NCBI GenBank assembly: GCA_035541035.1
Contig: DATLFO010000171.1
Span: 1-10,829 of the forward strand
DNA: 10,829 bases
From: DASWHR01 sp035541035
GTDB lineage: Bacteria; Actinomycetota; AC-67
Reading direction: 5' to 3'
The notes under the pieces are model-generated. The model did no database searches. It was not told the DNA's origin and worked only from the letters and a program-made list of their open reading frames with translations. Made by a program: the position numbers and the translations under genes. Below, in pieces: positions 1 to 5,748 of this stretch (its first letter is position 1; every line of letters starts with the position of its first letter).

Positions 1-510
1 GTGCATATCCAAGCTCGTCGCGGTCGTCTCGAGGTAGGCGACGACATCTCCGTCGTCGGACACCGCCGGCCGCCGGCCTTGATCGCTCACCTCGATCGTC
101 TGTCCCGTTTGCAGGTCGTGCCGGTAGATGAACGGCAACATGAGCGCCTCGAAATACGTGTCGAAGACCACGTACCGGCCGTTCCCCGACACGGCCGGGT
201 TCTGCGAACGACCGCCGTCTATCTGTGCGCCCGATGACGTGACCGAGACGCGCTTGGTCACTCCCGCCGGAACGTCTCGGATGAAGATGTCGCTGAGACC
301 GTTCGTATCGTTCGGCACGATGTTGGTCGCCGTGGACTGGAAGGCGACGATCTTGCCGTCGCCGGAGAGCGAGGCCATATCGCTTTCCCCGTTTCCCGAC
401 CCGCCGGCAACGGTCGAGATCAGGATCGGAGACCCGTGGCCGGCGGACGCCGGAACTGCTCCCGCGGCCAGGATTCCGAATGCAGCCAAAACGACCTTGA
501 ATCGAAGCAT
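1..510 (-). CDS. Secreted TolB/PD40-type beta-propeller protein, partial (C-terminus beyond the left edge)
   Basis: The visible part is 170 residues, running off the window. The ATG at 510 is preceded by GGAGG at 516-520 with 5-nt spacing, a strong ribosome binding site. Residues 1-23 form a signal peptide (MLRFK, hydrophobic core, then ASA before GHG), so the product is exported. After that come repeated blade-like units of the type SxDGKIVAFQS-ATNIVPNDTNGLSDIFIRD (about 49-79), VSGNGRYVVFD (107-117) and VSDDGDVVAY (150-159). This is the WD40-like PD40 repeat pattern found in TolB-like extracytoplasmic proteins. Such propellers usually bind proteins or ligands, and no catalytic residues can be named. 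No partner genes are visible, because the serine hydrolase remnant upstream is on the other strand. The family call is firm; the specific function is unknown. Confidence 0.85.
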   Translation of the reverse strand, partial: MLRFKVVLAAFGILAAGAVPASAGHGSPILISTVAGGSGNGESDMASLSGDGKIVAFQSTATNIVPNDTNGLSDIFIRDVPAGVTKRVSVTSSGAQIDGGRSQNPAVSGNGRYVVFDTYFEALMLPFIYRHDLQTGQTIEVSDQGRRPAVSDDGDVVAYLETTATSLDMH

Positions 511-566
511 GGCTTCCTCCCTTTTCGGTTGGATGGGAGTTTGGCAACGCCGCCGGCTTCGCCGCG

Positions 567-582
567 TCGGCCGATCGGCCGA
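567..582. promoter_or_regulatory. Perfect 16-bp palindrome upstream of the TolB-like gene
   Basis: TCGGCCGATCGGCCGA is its own reverse complement and lies 57-72 nt upstream of the start codon at 510. Position and symmetry would suit a dimeric repressor site. It is made only of GC-rich steps around a central GATC, so chance or a helix-forming transcript end is possible. No convincing -10/-35 pair was found beside it. Confidence 0.25.
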
Positions 583-610
583 ACTTTTGGGCCGCGGGGC
601 CCACGAGTGA

Positions 611-847
611 GGGCGGGACGCCACCGCGCCCGGGGGCCTCGTCCGCTCCGCCGGCGGTTGCCGAAGACGCGCGGAGGCGACCCTGGCCATGATGACCCGC
701 ATCGACGAGCACGGCACTGGGCTGGGTCTGGTTGAAGCCGAGGACGGAGGCGGCCGCAGGTGGCTGGGCCACAGCGGATCGTACGCCGGGTTCGAAAGCG
801 AGCTGTGGCACGACGGCTCGCGTGGCCTGACCATCAACAATGCATGA
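611..847 (+). pseudogene. Remnant of a beta-lactamase-family serine hydrolase (C-terminal piece)
   Basis: An open frame without a convincing start covers 611-847. From the ATG at 689 it reads MMTRIDEHGTGLGLVEAED, and further on WLGHSGSYAGFESELWHDG and RGLTINNA, then TGA at 845-847. The GLGL followed by GHSGS-AGFES-W-D--RGLTI pattern is the C-terminal region of class-C beta-lactamase/D-Ala-D-Ala carboxypeptidase-like hydrolases, including the third (H-x-G) active-site motif. The preceding codons (APGGLVRSAGG, then an Arg-rich stretch, then EATLAMM) look like a scrambled version of the helix region that normally precedes it. The SxxK and YxN motifs are absent, and the end stops just after the RGLT strand, where these enzymes usually continue with VMTN-like residues. 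It is therefore a broken gene, probably non-functional. A small expressed peptide from 689 cannot be excluded. Confidence 0.55.
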
Positions 848-882
848 GCGGGAGACCGGACGTCCCGGCGGGCCGTCGCAGG

Positions 883-1320
883 CTATGCCGGACTGGCCGG
901 AACCGAGACGATGTCGATGAGCAGGTTGCCGAGCCCTGAGAAGTCTTTGGGGTTGCGCGTGTAAAGAGGGAGACCGGCGGCGAGTGCCGTTGCGGCGATG
1001 AGAAGGTCGAACCCGCGGCGCCCGATGGGCTTGCGGCCGCGAGCGACGACGGAGGCGTAGATCCTGCCGTATGCGCGCGCGACGGCCGCGTCGATCGGCA
1101 GCGGATCGAATGTGGCCTCGGCGCGCTGGAGCCGGTCTTGCCGGCTCGCGCGTTCGACTCGATCGGTGGTGGCATGGGGGCCGGCGGCGAGCTCGGCCAT
1201 CGTGACAGCCGACACAGCGAGCTCGGCGGGCAGGCCGGCTGCGTCGATTCTCTCCAAATCGATCAGGACGGACGTGTCGATGAGTCCCCGCGGGTGTCGC
1301 TTAGCCACGCGGCGTGGCAT
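883..1320 (-). CDS. vapC: PIN-domain ribonuclease toxin, VapC-like
   Basis: A 145-residue protein, a usual length for VapC. PIN-domain acidic residues are in place: D15 in LIDTSVLID, E43 in VTMAELAAG, D105 in GFDLLIAATAL, and D126 in TRNPKDF. These would coordinate Mg2+/Mn2+ for RNA cleavage, and VapC toxins typically cut tRNA or rRNA. The ATG at 1320 was chosen because the PIN fold begins right after it, whereas a longer in-frame reading to 1512 only covers antisense of the antitoxin gene. The start lies 20 bp inside the end of the antitoxin gene, the usual coupled arrangement of a toxin-antitoxin operon. The site before the start is weak (CCAGG), so translation probably depends on coupling. 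Which RNA it cuts cannot be told. Confidence 0.88.
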   Translation of the reverse strand: MPRRVAKRHPRGLIDTSVLIDLERIDAAGLPAELAVSAVTMAELAAGPHATTDRVERASRQDRLQRAEATFDPLPIDAAVARAYGRIYASVVARGRKPIGRRGFDLLIAATALAAGLPLYTRNPKDFSGLGNLLIDIVSVPASPA

Positions 1321-1555
1321 CCTGGTCGGCGGCCGCGTCGATGTCGCGCCGGAACCGCTCGGCGTCGATGCGCGCCGCGCCTGCGAAAGCCGCGACGGCT
1401 CGCTCGGCCGTGACGTAGGTTCGCTCCCGTACCGGGCGTAGCTCACCGACGGGAACGCCGTTGCGCGTAACCACGAAATCCTCCCCTCGATCCAAGGAGC
1501 GCATGATCTCACCGCTTTCGTTGCGGAGCTCTCGCTGCGTGATCTGTCGCGTCAT
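1301..1555 (-). CDS. Phd/YefM-type antitoxin of the PIN toxin
   Basis: An 84-residue protein starting MTRQITQRELRNESGEIMR and continuing with LDRGEDFVVTRNGVPVGEL. This is the N-terminal DNA-binding/dimerisation domain of prevent-host-death antitoxins. The C-terminal half (AVAAFAGAARIDAERFRRDIDAA) is the charged, partly disordered segment that would bind and block the toxin. It is the first gene of a two-gene operon and overlaps vapC by 20 bp. The protein should repress its own promoter, and a perfect 16-bp palindrome lies 10-25 nt upstream of the ATG. GGAG is separated from the ATG by only one base, too close for a normal ribosome binding site. A TACCAT box ends 6 nt before the ATG, so a leaderless mRNA is plausible. 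Confidence 0.88.
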   Translation of the reverse strand: MTRQITQRELRNESGEIMRSLDRGEDFVVTRNGVPVGELRPVRERTYVTAERAVAAFAGAARIDAERFRRDIDAAADQDATPRG

Positions 1556-1561
1556 ACTCCA

Positions 1562-1580
1562 ATGGTAGCACGCGTGCTAC
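1562..1580 (-). promoter_or_regulatory. Toxin-antitoxin promoter with 16-bp palindromic operator
   Basis: GTAGCACGCGTGCTAC at 1565-1580 is a perfect palindrome. On the minus strand it runs into TACCAT (1562-1567), which matches the actinobacterial TANNNT -10 pattern and leaves 6 nt to the antitoxin ATG. The palindrome therefore covers the upstream side of the -10 element, where binding of the Phd antitoxin dimer would block RNA polymerase. No good -35 was seen. The palindrome is read directly; its role as operator is inferred from family behaviour. Confidence 0.6.
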
Positions 1581-1740
1581 GGGGCGGGTCCGCTCGATCC
1601 GCGCCCACCCAGGATGTCGAAAGCAGGCACCGTGTCCCGAGCGGGCAGAGTCGGCGAAACGGCGCGAAGACCGATCGCGCGGAGGAGATCGGCGGTGCGG
1701 CGGCGAAGATCCCGGGACTGAGCTTCGGAGGAGGGTATTG

Positions 1741-2181
1741 ATGAGAGGCGTTCGGTTGCTGGTCGGGGCACTGCTTGTGGGGGGCATCATCGCGGGTCCG
1801 GGAGTGGGATTCGCCGCGGATTGCGGCGCGGGGGGCACGACTCCCAACAGCAGCGGCTCGTGCAAGACGGCGACGAATCAGACCGTGTGTGGATCGGGCA
1901 TCGACACGGGGCTGATCATCGTGTCGGCCGGGCCGGGCGGCGCCGAGATCTGCAACGACGGCGGGACGGCGTTCCCGGTCGACGGGCGCGCGGGTGCGCA
2001 GCTGGAATGCGTCTGCGTCTACATCGACGGCGACGACGACAACAACCACGACCTGTTGTTGCACGGATGGCTCCGCATCGACCAGAACGGCGCCTGGTGC
2101 CGCGACGGCCGCGATCCCAACGGAAACGGCTACGGTGCTCCGGGCCGGCCGGCCCACGAATGCTTCGTCGGTCCCATCTAG
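1741..2181 (+). CDS. Small secreted cysteine-rich protein of unknown function
   Basis: 146 residues from the ATG at 1741, preceded by GGAGGAGGG (1727-1735) with 5-nt spacing. A TTG just before the ATG is in frame but less likely. Residues 1-26 form a signal peptide (MRGVR, hydrophobic stretch, GVGFAA). The mature part has eight cysteines (residues 28, 41, 50, 71, 90, 92, 120, 141), an even number that suggests four disulfide bonds outside the cell. It also has an acidic run DGDDDNNHD at 97-104 that could bind calcium, and a Gly/Asn-rich C-terminus (DPNGNGYGAPG). There are no membrane segments after the signal and no lipobox. I do not recognise the family. It stands alone, divergent from the toxin-antitoxin operon, with no clear promoter in the 160-bp gap. 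Confidence 0.75.
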   Translation: MRGVRLLVGALLVGGIIAGPGVGFAADCGAGGTTPNSSGSCKTATNQTVCGSGIDTGLIIVSAGPGGAEICNDGGTAFPVDGRAGAQLECVCVYIDGDDDNNHDLLLHGWLRIDQNGAWCRDGRDPNGNGYGAPGRPAHECFVGPI

Positions 2182-2220
2182 CACGACCGCCGAATCATCG
2201 AAGACGCGGACCCGATTGAT

Positions 2221-2439
2221 TTACGTCTGACGACCGAGGATCCAGCCTTCGACTTGTGTAACGGAGGGGTCGTCCCACGGTGTCTTTCCGCTCTTTCCTT
2301 TCGATATTTGGATAGCGCCGCGATGGGTGCGATCGTCGCGATCAATCGGGCGCTGCTCGAACGCCCCCCAGGGGACACCTTTGAAGATCTCATCCAGGTG
2401 CCGGGACCGTCCCTCGGGAAATAGATGGTCCTTCGGCAC
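2221..2439 (-). CDS. Doubtful small ORF, 72 residues, unknown
   Basis: A minus-strand frame from GTG at 2439 to TAA at 2221 reads MPKDHLFPEGRSRHLDEIF, then KGVPWGAFEQRPIDRDDRTH, and ends with DPSVTQVEGWILGRQT. The amino-acid mix looks protein-like (several Trp, Phe, Ile and Asp residues, not the Arg/Ser/Pro-rich mix of shadow frames). However, third-position GC is lower than in the neighbours and the ribosome binding site is poor. The first 50 nt overlap the 3' end of the histidine kinase gene in another frame. It could be a small gene expressed with the kinase, or a left-over C-terminal fragment of a lost gene. I do not recognise it. Confidence 0.3.
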   Translation of the reverse strand: MPKDHLFPEGRSRHLDEIFKGVPWGAFEQRPIDRDDRTHRGAIQISKGKSGKTPWDDPSVTQVEGWILGRQT

Positions 2440-4159
2440 TTCGCTCGTTTTCCGGCGTCGCAGAGGCCGGCGCCAGCGCGAACGAAAAGACCGCTCCGCC
2501 GGTGGGAGGACATTCGATCTGCAGTTTGCTGGCGTGAAGTTTGAGCGCCCCCTGGACGAAGGCCAGGCCAAGACCCGTCCCCGGGGCCAAATAGCCGGAT
2601 TGCGAGGCTGGGCGAAAGAATCGTTCGCCGAGGCGTGGCAGATCCTCGGCCGCGATGCCGGGGCCGTTGTCGGCGACGGTCACGACCACCGCGCCGTTGA
2701 CGGTGCCGGCCGCGATGCGCACGGTGGTTCCGGCAGGGGTGTGCTTGGCGGCGTTGGCCAGAAGGTTCTCCATCACGCTATCGAGCAGCATCGGATCCGC
2801 CCGCACCATGACGTCGCGCCTCACGCGCACCTGAACGCCGTGGCCGGACAGCATGGCACCCAGCCTCGTCGTGCATTCGTCGATCAGCGGCCGCAGTTGC
2901 ACGGGCTGGATGTCGGCCTCGGCGCCGGACTCCATCCGCGAAAAGTCCAGCAGCGACGTCACGATGCGCGATAAGCGATGCGCGTTGAGGTTCATCCGCT
3001 CGAGCAGCTCGCGGCGGGTCCGGTCGTCGAGCGCGTCCCACTTCCAAGCCAGGGTCAGGCCCATTCCTTCGACCACCGTGACGGGTGTGCGCAGTTCATG
3101 TGATGCCGTCGATATGAATTCGTCCTTGAGCCGGTCCAGATGAGCGAGGTGCTGCACCGCGCGGCGTTCTGCCGAGAACCGCTCAGCGTTTTCGAGCGCA
3201 CGACCGGCATGCGCGGAAAGCAATGCGAAGGCCTCGGCATAATCTGGCGGGCCTTGACGGGCATGCGTGCCGGCGATCAGCGCAGCGGCAACGACACCGC
3301 CACTCCAGATGGGGGCACCGACGACGACGCGGAACCCACCACTGCGGATGGCCGGTACGCCGGCGTCGAAGCTGGCGTAGTCGTCGATGACGACGATGTC
3401 GCCACGGTCGCGCACCATTGCCGCGAGGCCCGATCCGGCCGGGTGTCGGCCGCGGATGTATTCGTCGGGCAGGCCTCGCGAGTGCATCACACGGTAGCTA
3501 CCGTCGTGGTCGAACCGGCAGATCTCGGCGGCGTCGAAACCGAGCGCGAGCGCCGAGGAGACGACACCTTCGAGCACGCCCCGCGGGTCGAGCACGCTCA
3601 TCGACCGGGCTGAATCGGCGACGGTCTGCAGCAAGATCGCGCGGCGCTCGGATTCTTGCTGCGCATCACGGAGGCGGCGCATCGCTCGCGCCACCGTTTC
3701 GCCGACCAGCACGCACACCGGGATTGCCACGGTTACCGACACCGCTCGGCCGTCGAGCCGATCATCGACAAGGAATGGCGTCACGTAGGCGATCGCAGCG
3801 AGTGGTGCGATCGCCAGCGAGGTGAGCGGCGCATGCGCGGTGCCGATCCAGACGAAGAGCACGACGAAATACACAGCGTACGAATACGCCGATACCCCGC
3901 CGAGGTAGTTGGCCGTAGCGATCAGCGTCAACGCCGCCGGCGCGAGGGCGAGCGAAGCACGCGGGTGCCACCGCTCCCATGGCGCTACCCACGCGGCGAT
4001 GCCGAGCAGGACCGCCGCGGAGCCGATTGCGTTGAGCACGCCGCGGTTGAGCAGCTCGGCGCCCGGAAGATAGTTGTTCAGAATGGTCAGTGCCCCGGAC
4101 GCAACGAGAAGCAAGGCGGCCTGACGGCCACTCGCAAGTGAGCGTGCGTTGTCGTTCAT
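2390..4159 (-). CDS. Membrane-bound GAF-domain sensor histidine kinase (orphan)
   Basis: 589 residues from the ATG at 4159 (MNDNARSLASGRQ). About six hydrophobic segments fill residues 13-160, an MASE-like membrane sensor region. A short coiled coil (RRLRDAQQESERR, 161-173) and a GAF domain (about 185-325) follow. Then come HisKA with the phospho-acceptor H354 in FISTASHELRTP, and an ATPase domain with N-box (ENLLANAAKH, 464-473), G1 box DNGPG (497-501), F box ERFFRP (512-517) and G2 box GTGLGL (527-532). All key motifs are intact, so it should autophosphorylate. No response regulator lies next to it, so its target is unknown. The frame stays open upstream to 4456, but that part encodes a sialidase-derived fragment and a repeat, so the start at 4159, just before the first membrane segment, is preferred. 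No clear ribosome binding site is visible before it. Confidence 0.9.
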   Translation of the reverse strand: MNDNARSLASGRQAALLLVASGALTILNNYLPGAELLNRGVLNAIGSAAVLLGIAAWVAPWERWHPRASLALAPAALTLIATANYLGGVSAYSYAVYFVVLFVWIGTAHAPLTSLAIAPLAAIAYVTPFLVDDRLDGRAVSVTVAIPVCVLVGETVARAMRRLRDAQQESERRAILLQTVADSARSMSVLDPRGVLEGVVSSALALGFDAAEICRFDHDGSYRVMHSRGLPDEYIRGRHPAGSGLAAMVRDRGDIVVIDDYASFDAGVPAIRSGGFRVVVGAPIWSGGVVAAALIAGTHARQGPPDYAEAFALLSAHAGRALENAERFSAERRAVQHLAHLDRLKDEFISTASHELRTPVTVVEGMGLTLAWKWDALDDRTRRELLERMNLNAHRLSRIVTSLLDFSRMESGAEADIQPVQLRPLIDECTTRLGAMLSGHGVQVRVRRDVMVRADPMLLDSVMENLLANAAKHTPAGTTVRIAAGTVNGAVVVTVADNGPGIAAEDLPRLGERFFRPASQSGYLAPGTGLGLAFVQGALKLHASKLQIECPPTGGAVFSFALAPASATPENERSAEGPSISRGTVPAPG

Positions 4160-4283
4160 CGGATAAGTCCGGCAGTACAGAACACGGCCTGAGGCCGGGT
4201 CGGGCAATAGCTCGAACTGACGGTCTACGCCCGTCCTTGGTGGCTGGTTACCGCCGAGTCCGTTCCGATGAGGCCTGCTCGGA

Positions 4284-4348
4284 GCCGAGGCCGCAGTGGC
4301 CGCGGGAAACACGATGCCGCCCTTCTTGTCGATGCCGATGGCCGGCTC
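4284..4348 (-). pseudogene. Chimeric remnant of a sialidase-like (Asp-box) gene
   Basis: Bases 4302-4339 are identical over 38 positions to 10626-10663 inside the sialidase-like gene at the right edge, and similarity continues to 4348 with two mismatches. On the minus strand this encodes EPAIGIDKKGGIVFPA, matching EPTIGIDKKGGIVFPA. Directly next to it, 4284-4298 is identical over 15 bases to 10049-10063 and encodes GHCGLG in another frame. In the intact gene these two parts are about 560 bp apart and in the same order. The remnant is thus a copy with a large internal deletion, probably at the short shared sequence TCCCGC, and a frameshift at the join. It cannot make a sialidase. Confidence 0.7.
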
Positions 4349-4353
4349 CAGGC

Positions 4354-4399
4354 GACTCGTCAAGTTTCTTGACGAGTCTGTTCGGAACACATCCGGGAC
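4354..4399 (+). repeat. Dispersed hairpin repeat, copy 1 (truncated)
   Basis: A perfect hairpin with 11-bp arms, 4354-4364 and 4368-4378, around a TTT loop (core ACTCGTCAAG-TTT-CTTGACGAGT). It is followed by a conserved tail ending in CATCCGGGAC at 4399. The 23-bp core is identical to the second copy at 9293-9315, and the tail matches with a few substitutions and one indel. The left arm is cut short exactly where the sialidase remnant begins, while the right side keeps the sequence that would pair in the full version. It lies about 105 bp past the stop of the GAF-ANTAR gene and might end its transcription, though no U-tract follows. No further copies were seen. Confidence 0.75.
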
Positions 4400-4482
4400 A
4401 GACTGGGCGGGCGCGCCCCGGCGGCATCGGGATTGCGGTGCCGGTCGTCCAGCCACCGGCTCGCGTTCTTCCGCGCGGCCAT

Positions 4483-5289
4483 CTACGGTGCGTCGCCGGG
4501 ACGATCAGGGATCTCGCCGGTGTCCACGACGTGCTGCGCGATCTCGCGAAGCTTGATGTTGAGTTGCTGGGATGCGCGACGCAGCAGATCAAATGCTTGA
4601 TCACCGGTGATGCGCTCTCGGTTCATCAGGATCCCTTCGGCCCTCCCGATCACCTGTCGAGAAAAGAGAGCCCCTTGCAGATTCTGCAGTCTCTTGGTTT
4701 CCACCTCGAGTGCCTTCGTCGCATCCTCGAGCTCCACCGCGGCGGCAAGCGCGACGCCGGCGTGAGTCGCCAAGATCAAACCCATCGCTCGATCGGTCGC
4801 TCCGAAAGCTCGCGGCCGGCGGGCGTACAGGTTGAGTGCCCCTAAGGTCGCCTCGCCGGCCAGGCAAAACGACATCAGGCTGCGCAACCCGGCTGCGGCG
4901 GCCCTGGGACCGAAATCGGGCCAGCGTGTATCGGTTCGAAGATCCTCGGCATAGAAGGTCTCACCGTGGGTGATCGCGTCAAGGCAAGGCCCTTGACCGG
5001 TGGTGTATTGCATCTCATCGACCTCGACGACCGTGGGCTCGGTCCACACCGGCGTGACGATGTCCCCGTTCTGGATGAACGAGATCCCGGCGCCGGAGCA
5101 CCCATCGATCGTGCGCACCGAAGCGTCCACGATGCGGTCTAAGGTTTCTTTGACCGTGTGCGCCGAGTACAGGCCGCGAGCGATCTCGGCAAAGCTTGAC
5201 GCGAGATCGCTCCGGCGTGCTTCCAGATCGCTTTCGATCGGCCCCAACCTCCTCCGGTAAGCCGAGAAGAGCGGCAGCAGCCGCTTCAC
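4483..5289 (-). CDS. GAF-ANTAR regulator (RNA-binding antiterminator type)
   Basis: 268 residues from the GTG at 5289. A GAF sensor domain covers about 35-187, with the signature GQGPCL (98-103) and DLRTDTRWPDF. A helical linker follows (188-205). The C-terminal ANTAR domain (about 203-256) reads LQGALFSRQVIGRAEGILMN and then QAFDLLRRASQQLNIKLREIA. ANTAR domains bind paired hexaloop RNA hairpins and relieve transcription termination, and the GAF domain would sense a small molecule or redox state. The gene is divergent from the c-di-GMP/SARP operon, whose leader contains candidate ANTAR hairpins. The GTG is preceded by TATATT and TACAAT -10-like boxes and no ribosome binding site, suggesting a leaderless or near-leaderless mRNA. 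An ATG at 5349 (20 more residues) is the alternative start. An in-frame extension to 5718 is antisense of the small plus-strand gene. Confidence 0.9.
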   Translation of the reverse strand: MKRLLPLFSAYRRRLGPIESDLEARRSDLASSFAEIARGLYSAHTVKETLDRIVDASVRTIDGCSGAGISFIQNGDIVTPVWTEPTVVEVDEMQYTTGQGPCLDAITHGETFYAEDLRTDTRWPDFGPRAAAAGLRSLMSFCLAGEATLGALNLYARRPRAFGATDRAMGLILATHAGVALAAAVELEDATKALEVETKRLQNLQGALFSRQVIGRAEGILMNRERITGDQAFDLLRRASQQLNIKLREIAQHVVDTGEIPDRPGDAP

Positions 5290-5294
5290 GACCG

Positions 5295-5307
5295 AATATA
5301 GATTGTA
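5295..5307 (-). promoter_or_regulatory. Putative -10 elements of the GAF-ANTAR gene
   Basis: On the minus strand TACAAT (5302-5307) is followed by TATATT (5295-5300), both fitting TANNNT. The second ends 5 nt before the GTG at 5289. Either box would start the transcript at, or a few bases before, that codon. No -35 element of the TTGACA type was found at the right distance. Confidence 0.4.
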
Positions 5308-5370
5308 TCCCCCCTGGCATCCATGAATCCTCCGCGCCCGAATCCCCATGGCCGGCCGCTGCGCAGGGTG

Positions 5371-5376
5371 TATGAT
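5371..5376 (+). promoter_or_regulatory. Putative -10 element (TATGAT) of the small ORF-GGDEF/EAL-SARP operon
   Basis: TATGAT differs from the consensus TATAAT at one position and is preceded by TG. Transcription would begin near 5383, directly at the 5' arm of the leader structure described next, leaving a leader of about 120 nt before the first gene at 5503. No good -35 is seen, so an activator or an alternative sigma factor may be needed. Confidence 0.4.
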
Positions 5377-5383
5377 GGAGACG

Positions 5384-5456
5384 CCTTCACCAGCGAGGGT
5401 TCCCCGACCCGGGCAGCGATGCCCGACGAGAATCCCGAGGTGAAGGTTGTTGTTTT
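5384..5456 (+). promoter_or_regulatory. Structured operon leader: candidate ANTAR-responsive antiterminator
   Basis: CCTTCACC (5384-5391) can pair over 8 bp with GGTGAAGG (5439-5446), which is followed by the U-rich tract TTGTTGTTTT (5447-5456), a terminator-like layout. Inside lies hairpin CGGGC-AGCGAT-GCCCG (5410-5425), with a six-base loop having A at position 1 and G at position 4. A weaker hairpin ACC-AGCGAG-GGT (5389-5400) has the same loop pattern. Tandem hexaloops with A1 and G4 are the known ANTAR-binding RNA motif. The first hairpin and the long stem share bases 5389-5391, so they exclude each other. The first stem has only 3 bp, which is the main weakness. The GAF-ANTAR gene sits next door on the opposite strand. 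Confidence 0.4.
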
Positions 5457-5502
5457 CCCCGGCGTTTCTCCGCAGAACGCCTCTACTTGAGTCGCCGACG
5501 CG

Positions 5503-5748
5503 ATGAGCCCGCCGACCAAGAACGTGTCGGAGCGCACACGCGACGACTCTGGACTGTCGGCGCCCGAGCTGTGGCGACGCTACGTCGAGCTCGGCGGGAT
5601 GAGGACCTCCGACGAAGTGGACTCGATCTTGCGTCTGGAGATCCTGCCGACCGACCACGATCACGACGTGCTTGCCCATGCCCTGAACGAACGGTTCAGC
5701 GAGCTCGGCCGCAATCATCCGGTCCGATACTGGGGGGCCGCAGGATGA
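5503..5748 (+). CDS. Small conserved-looking protein, first gene of the c-di-GMP/SARP operon
   Basis: 81 residues starting MSPPTKNVSERTRDD. The rest (LSAPELWRRYVELGGMRTSD, then EVDSILRLEILPTDHDHDVL and AHALNERFSELG) is predicted helical, without membrane segments or a signal. I recall small actinobacterial proteins with a similar ELW-RY--LGG...LAHA-NER pattern near GAF and STAS regulators, but cannot name a function, and this recollection needs a search. The stop overlaps the start of the next gene as ATGA (5745-5748), strong support that the frame is translated and coupled to the GGDEF-EAL gene. The ribosome binding site before its own ATG is poor, and a leader of about 120 nt with structured elements precedes it. 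It may be an adaptor or anti-factor for one of the neighbouring regulators. Confidence 0.75.
   Translation: MSPPTKNVSERTRDDSGLSAPELWRRYVELGGMRTSDEVDSILRLEILPTDHDHDVLAHALNERFSELGRNHPVRYWGAAG

Noticed and set aside
1614..1721. 35-residue Arg-rich ORF upstream of the secreted protein
   Set aside because: No ribosome binding site, and the composition is what random high-GC sequence gives.
1552..2184. Minus-strand frame opposite the secreted cysteine-rich protein (210 codons)
   Set aside because: Low-complexity valine and arginine runs, no ribosome binding site. The plus strand has a signal peptide and GGAGGAGGG site.
4160..4456. N-terminal extension of the histidine kinase by 99 residues
   Set aside because: It consists of the repeat hairpin and the frameshifted sialidase remnant, and the natural kinase start with its first membrane segment lies at 4159.
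5377..5502. Known c-di-GMP (GEMM), glycine or ZTP riboswitch in the leader of the GGDEF-EAL operon
   Set aside because: The conserved cores of these aptamers (for example GGCAAACC and GACGCAAAGC for GEMM) are not present; only the hairpins described above are.
5290..5718. N-terminal extension of the GAF-ANTAR protein
   Set aside because: Most of it is antisense to the coupled 81-aa gene and the leader, has no domain features, and the family normally begins shortly before the GAF domain.
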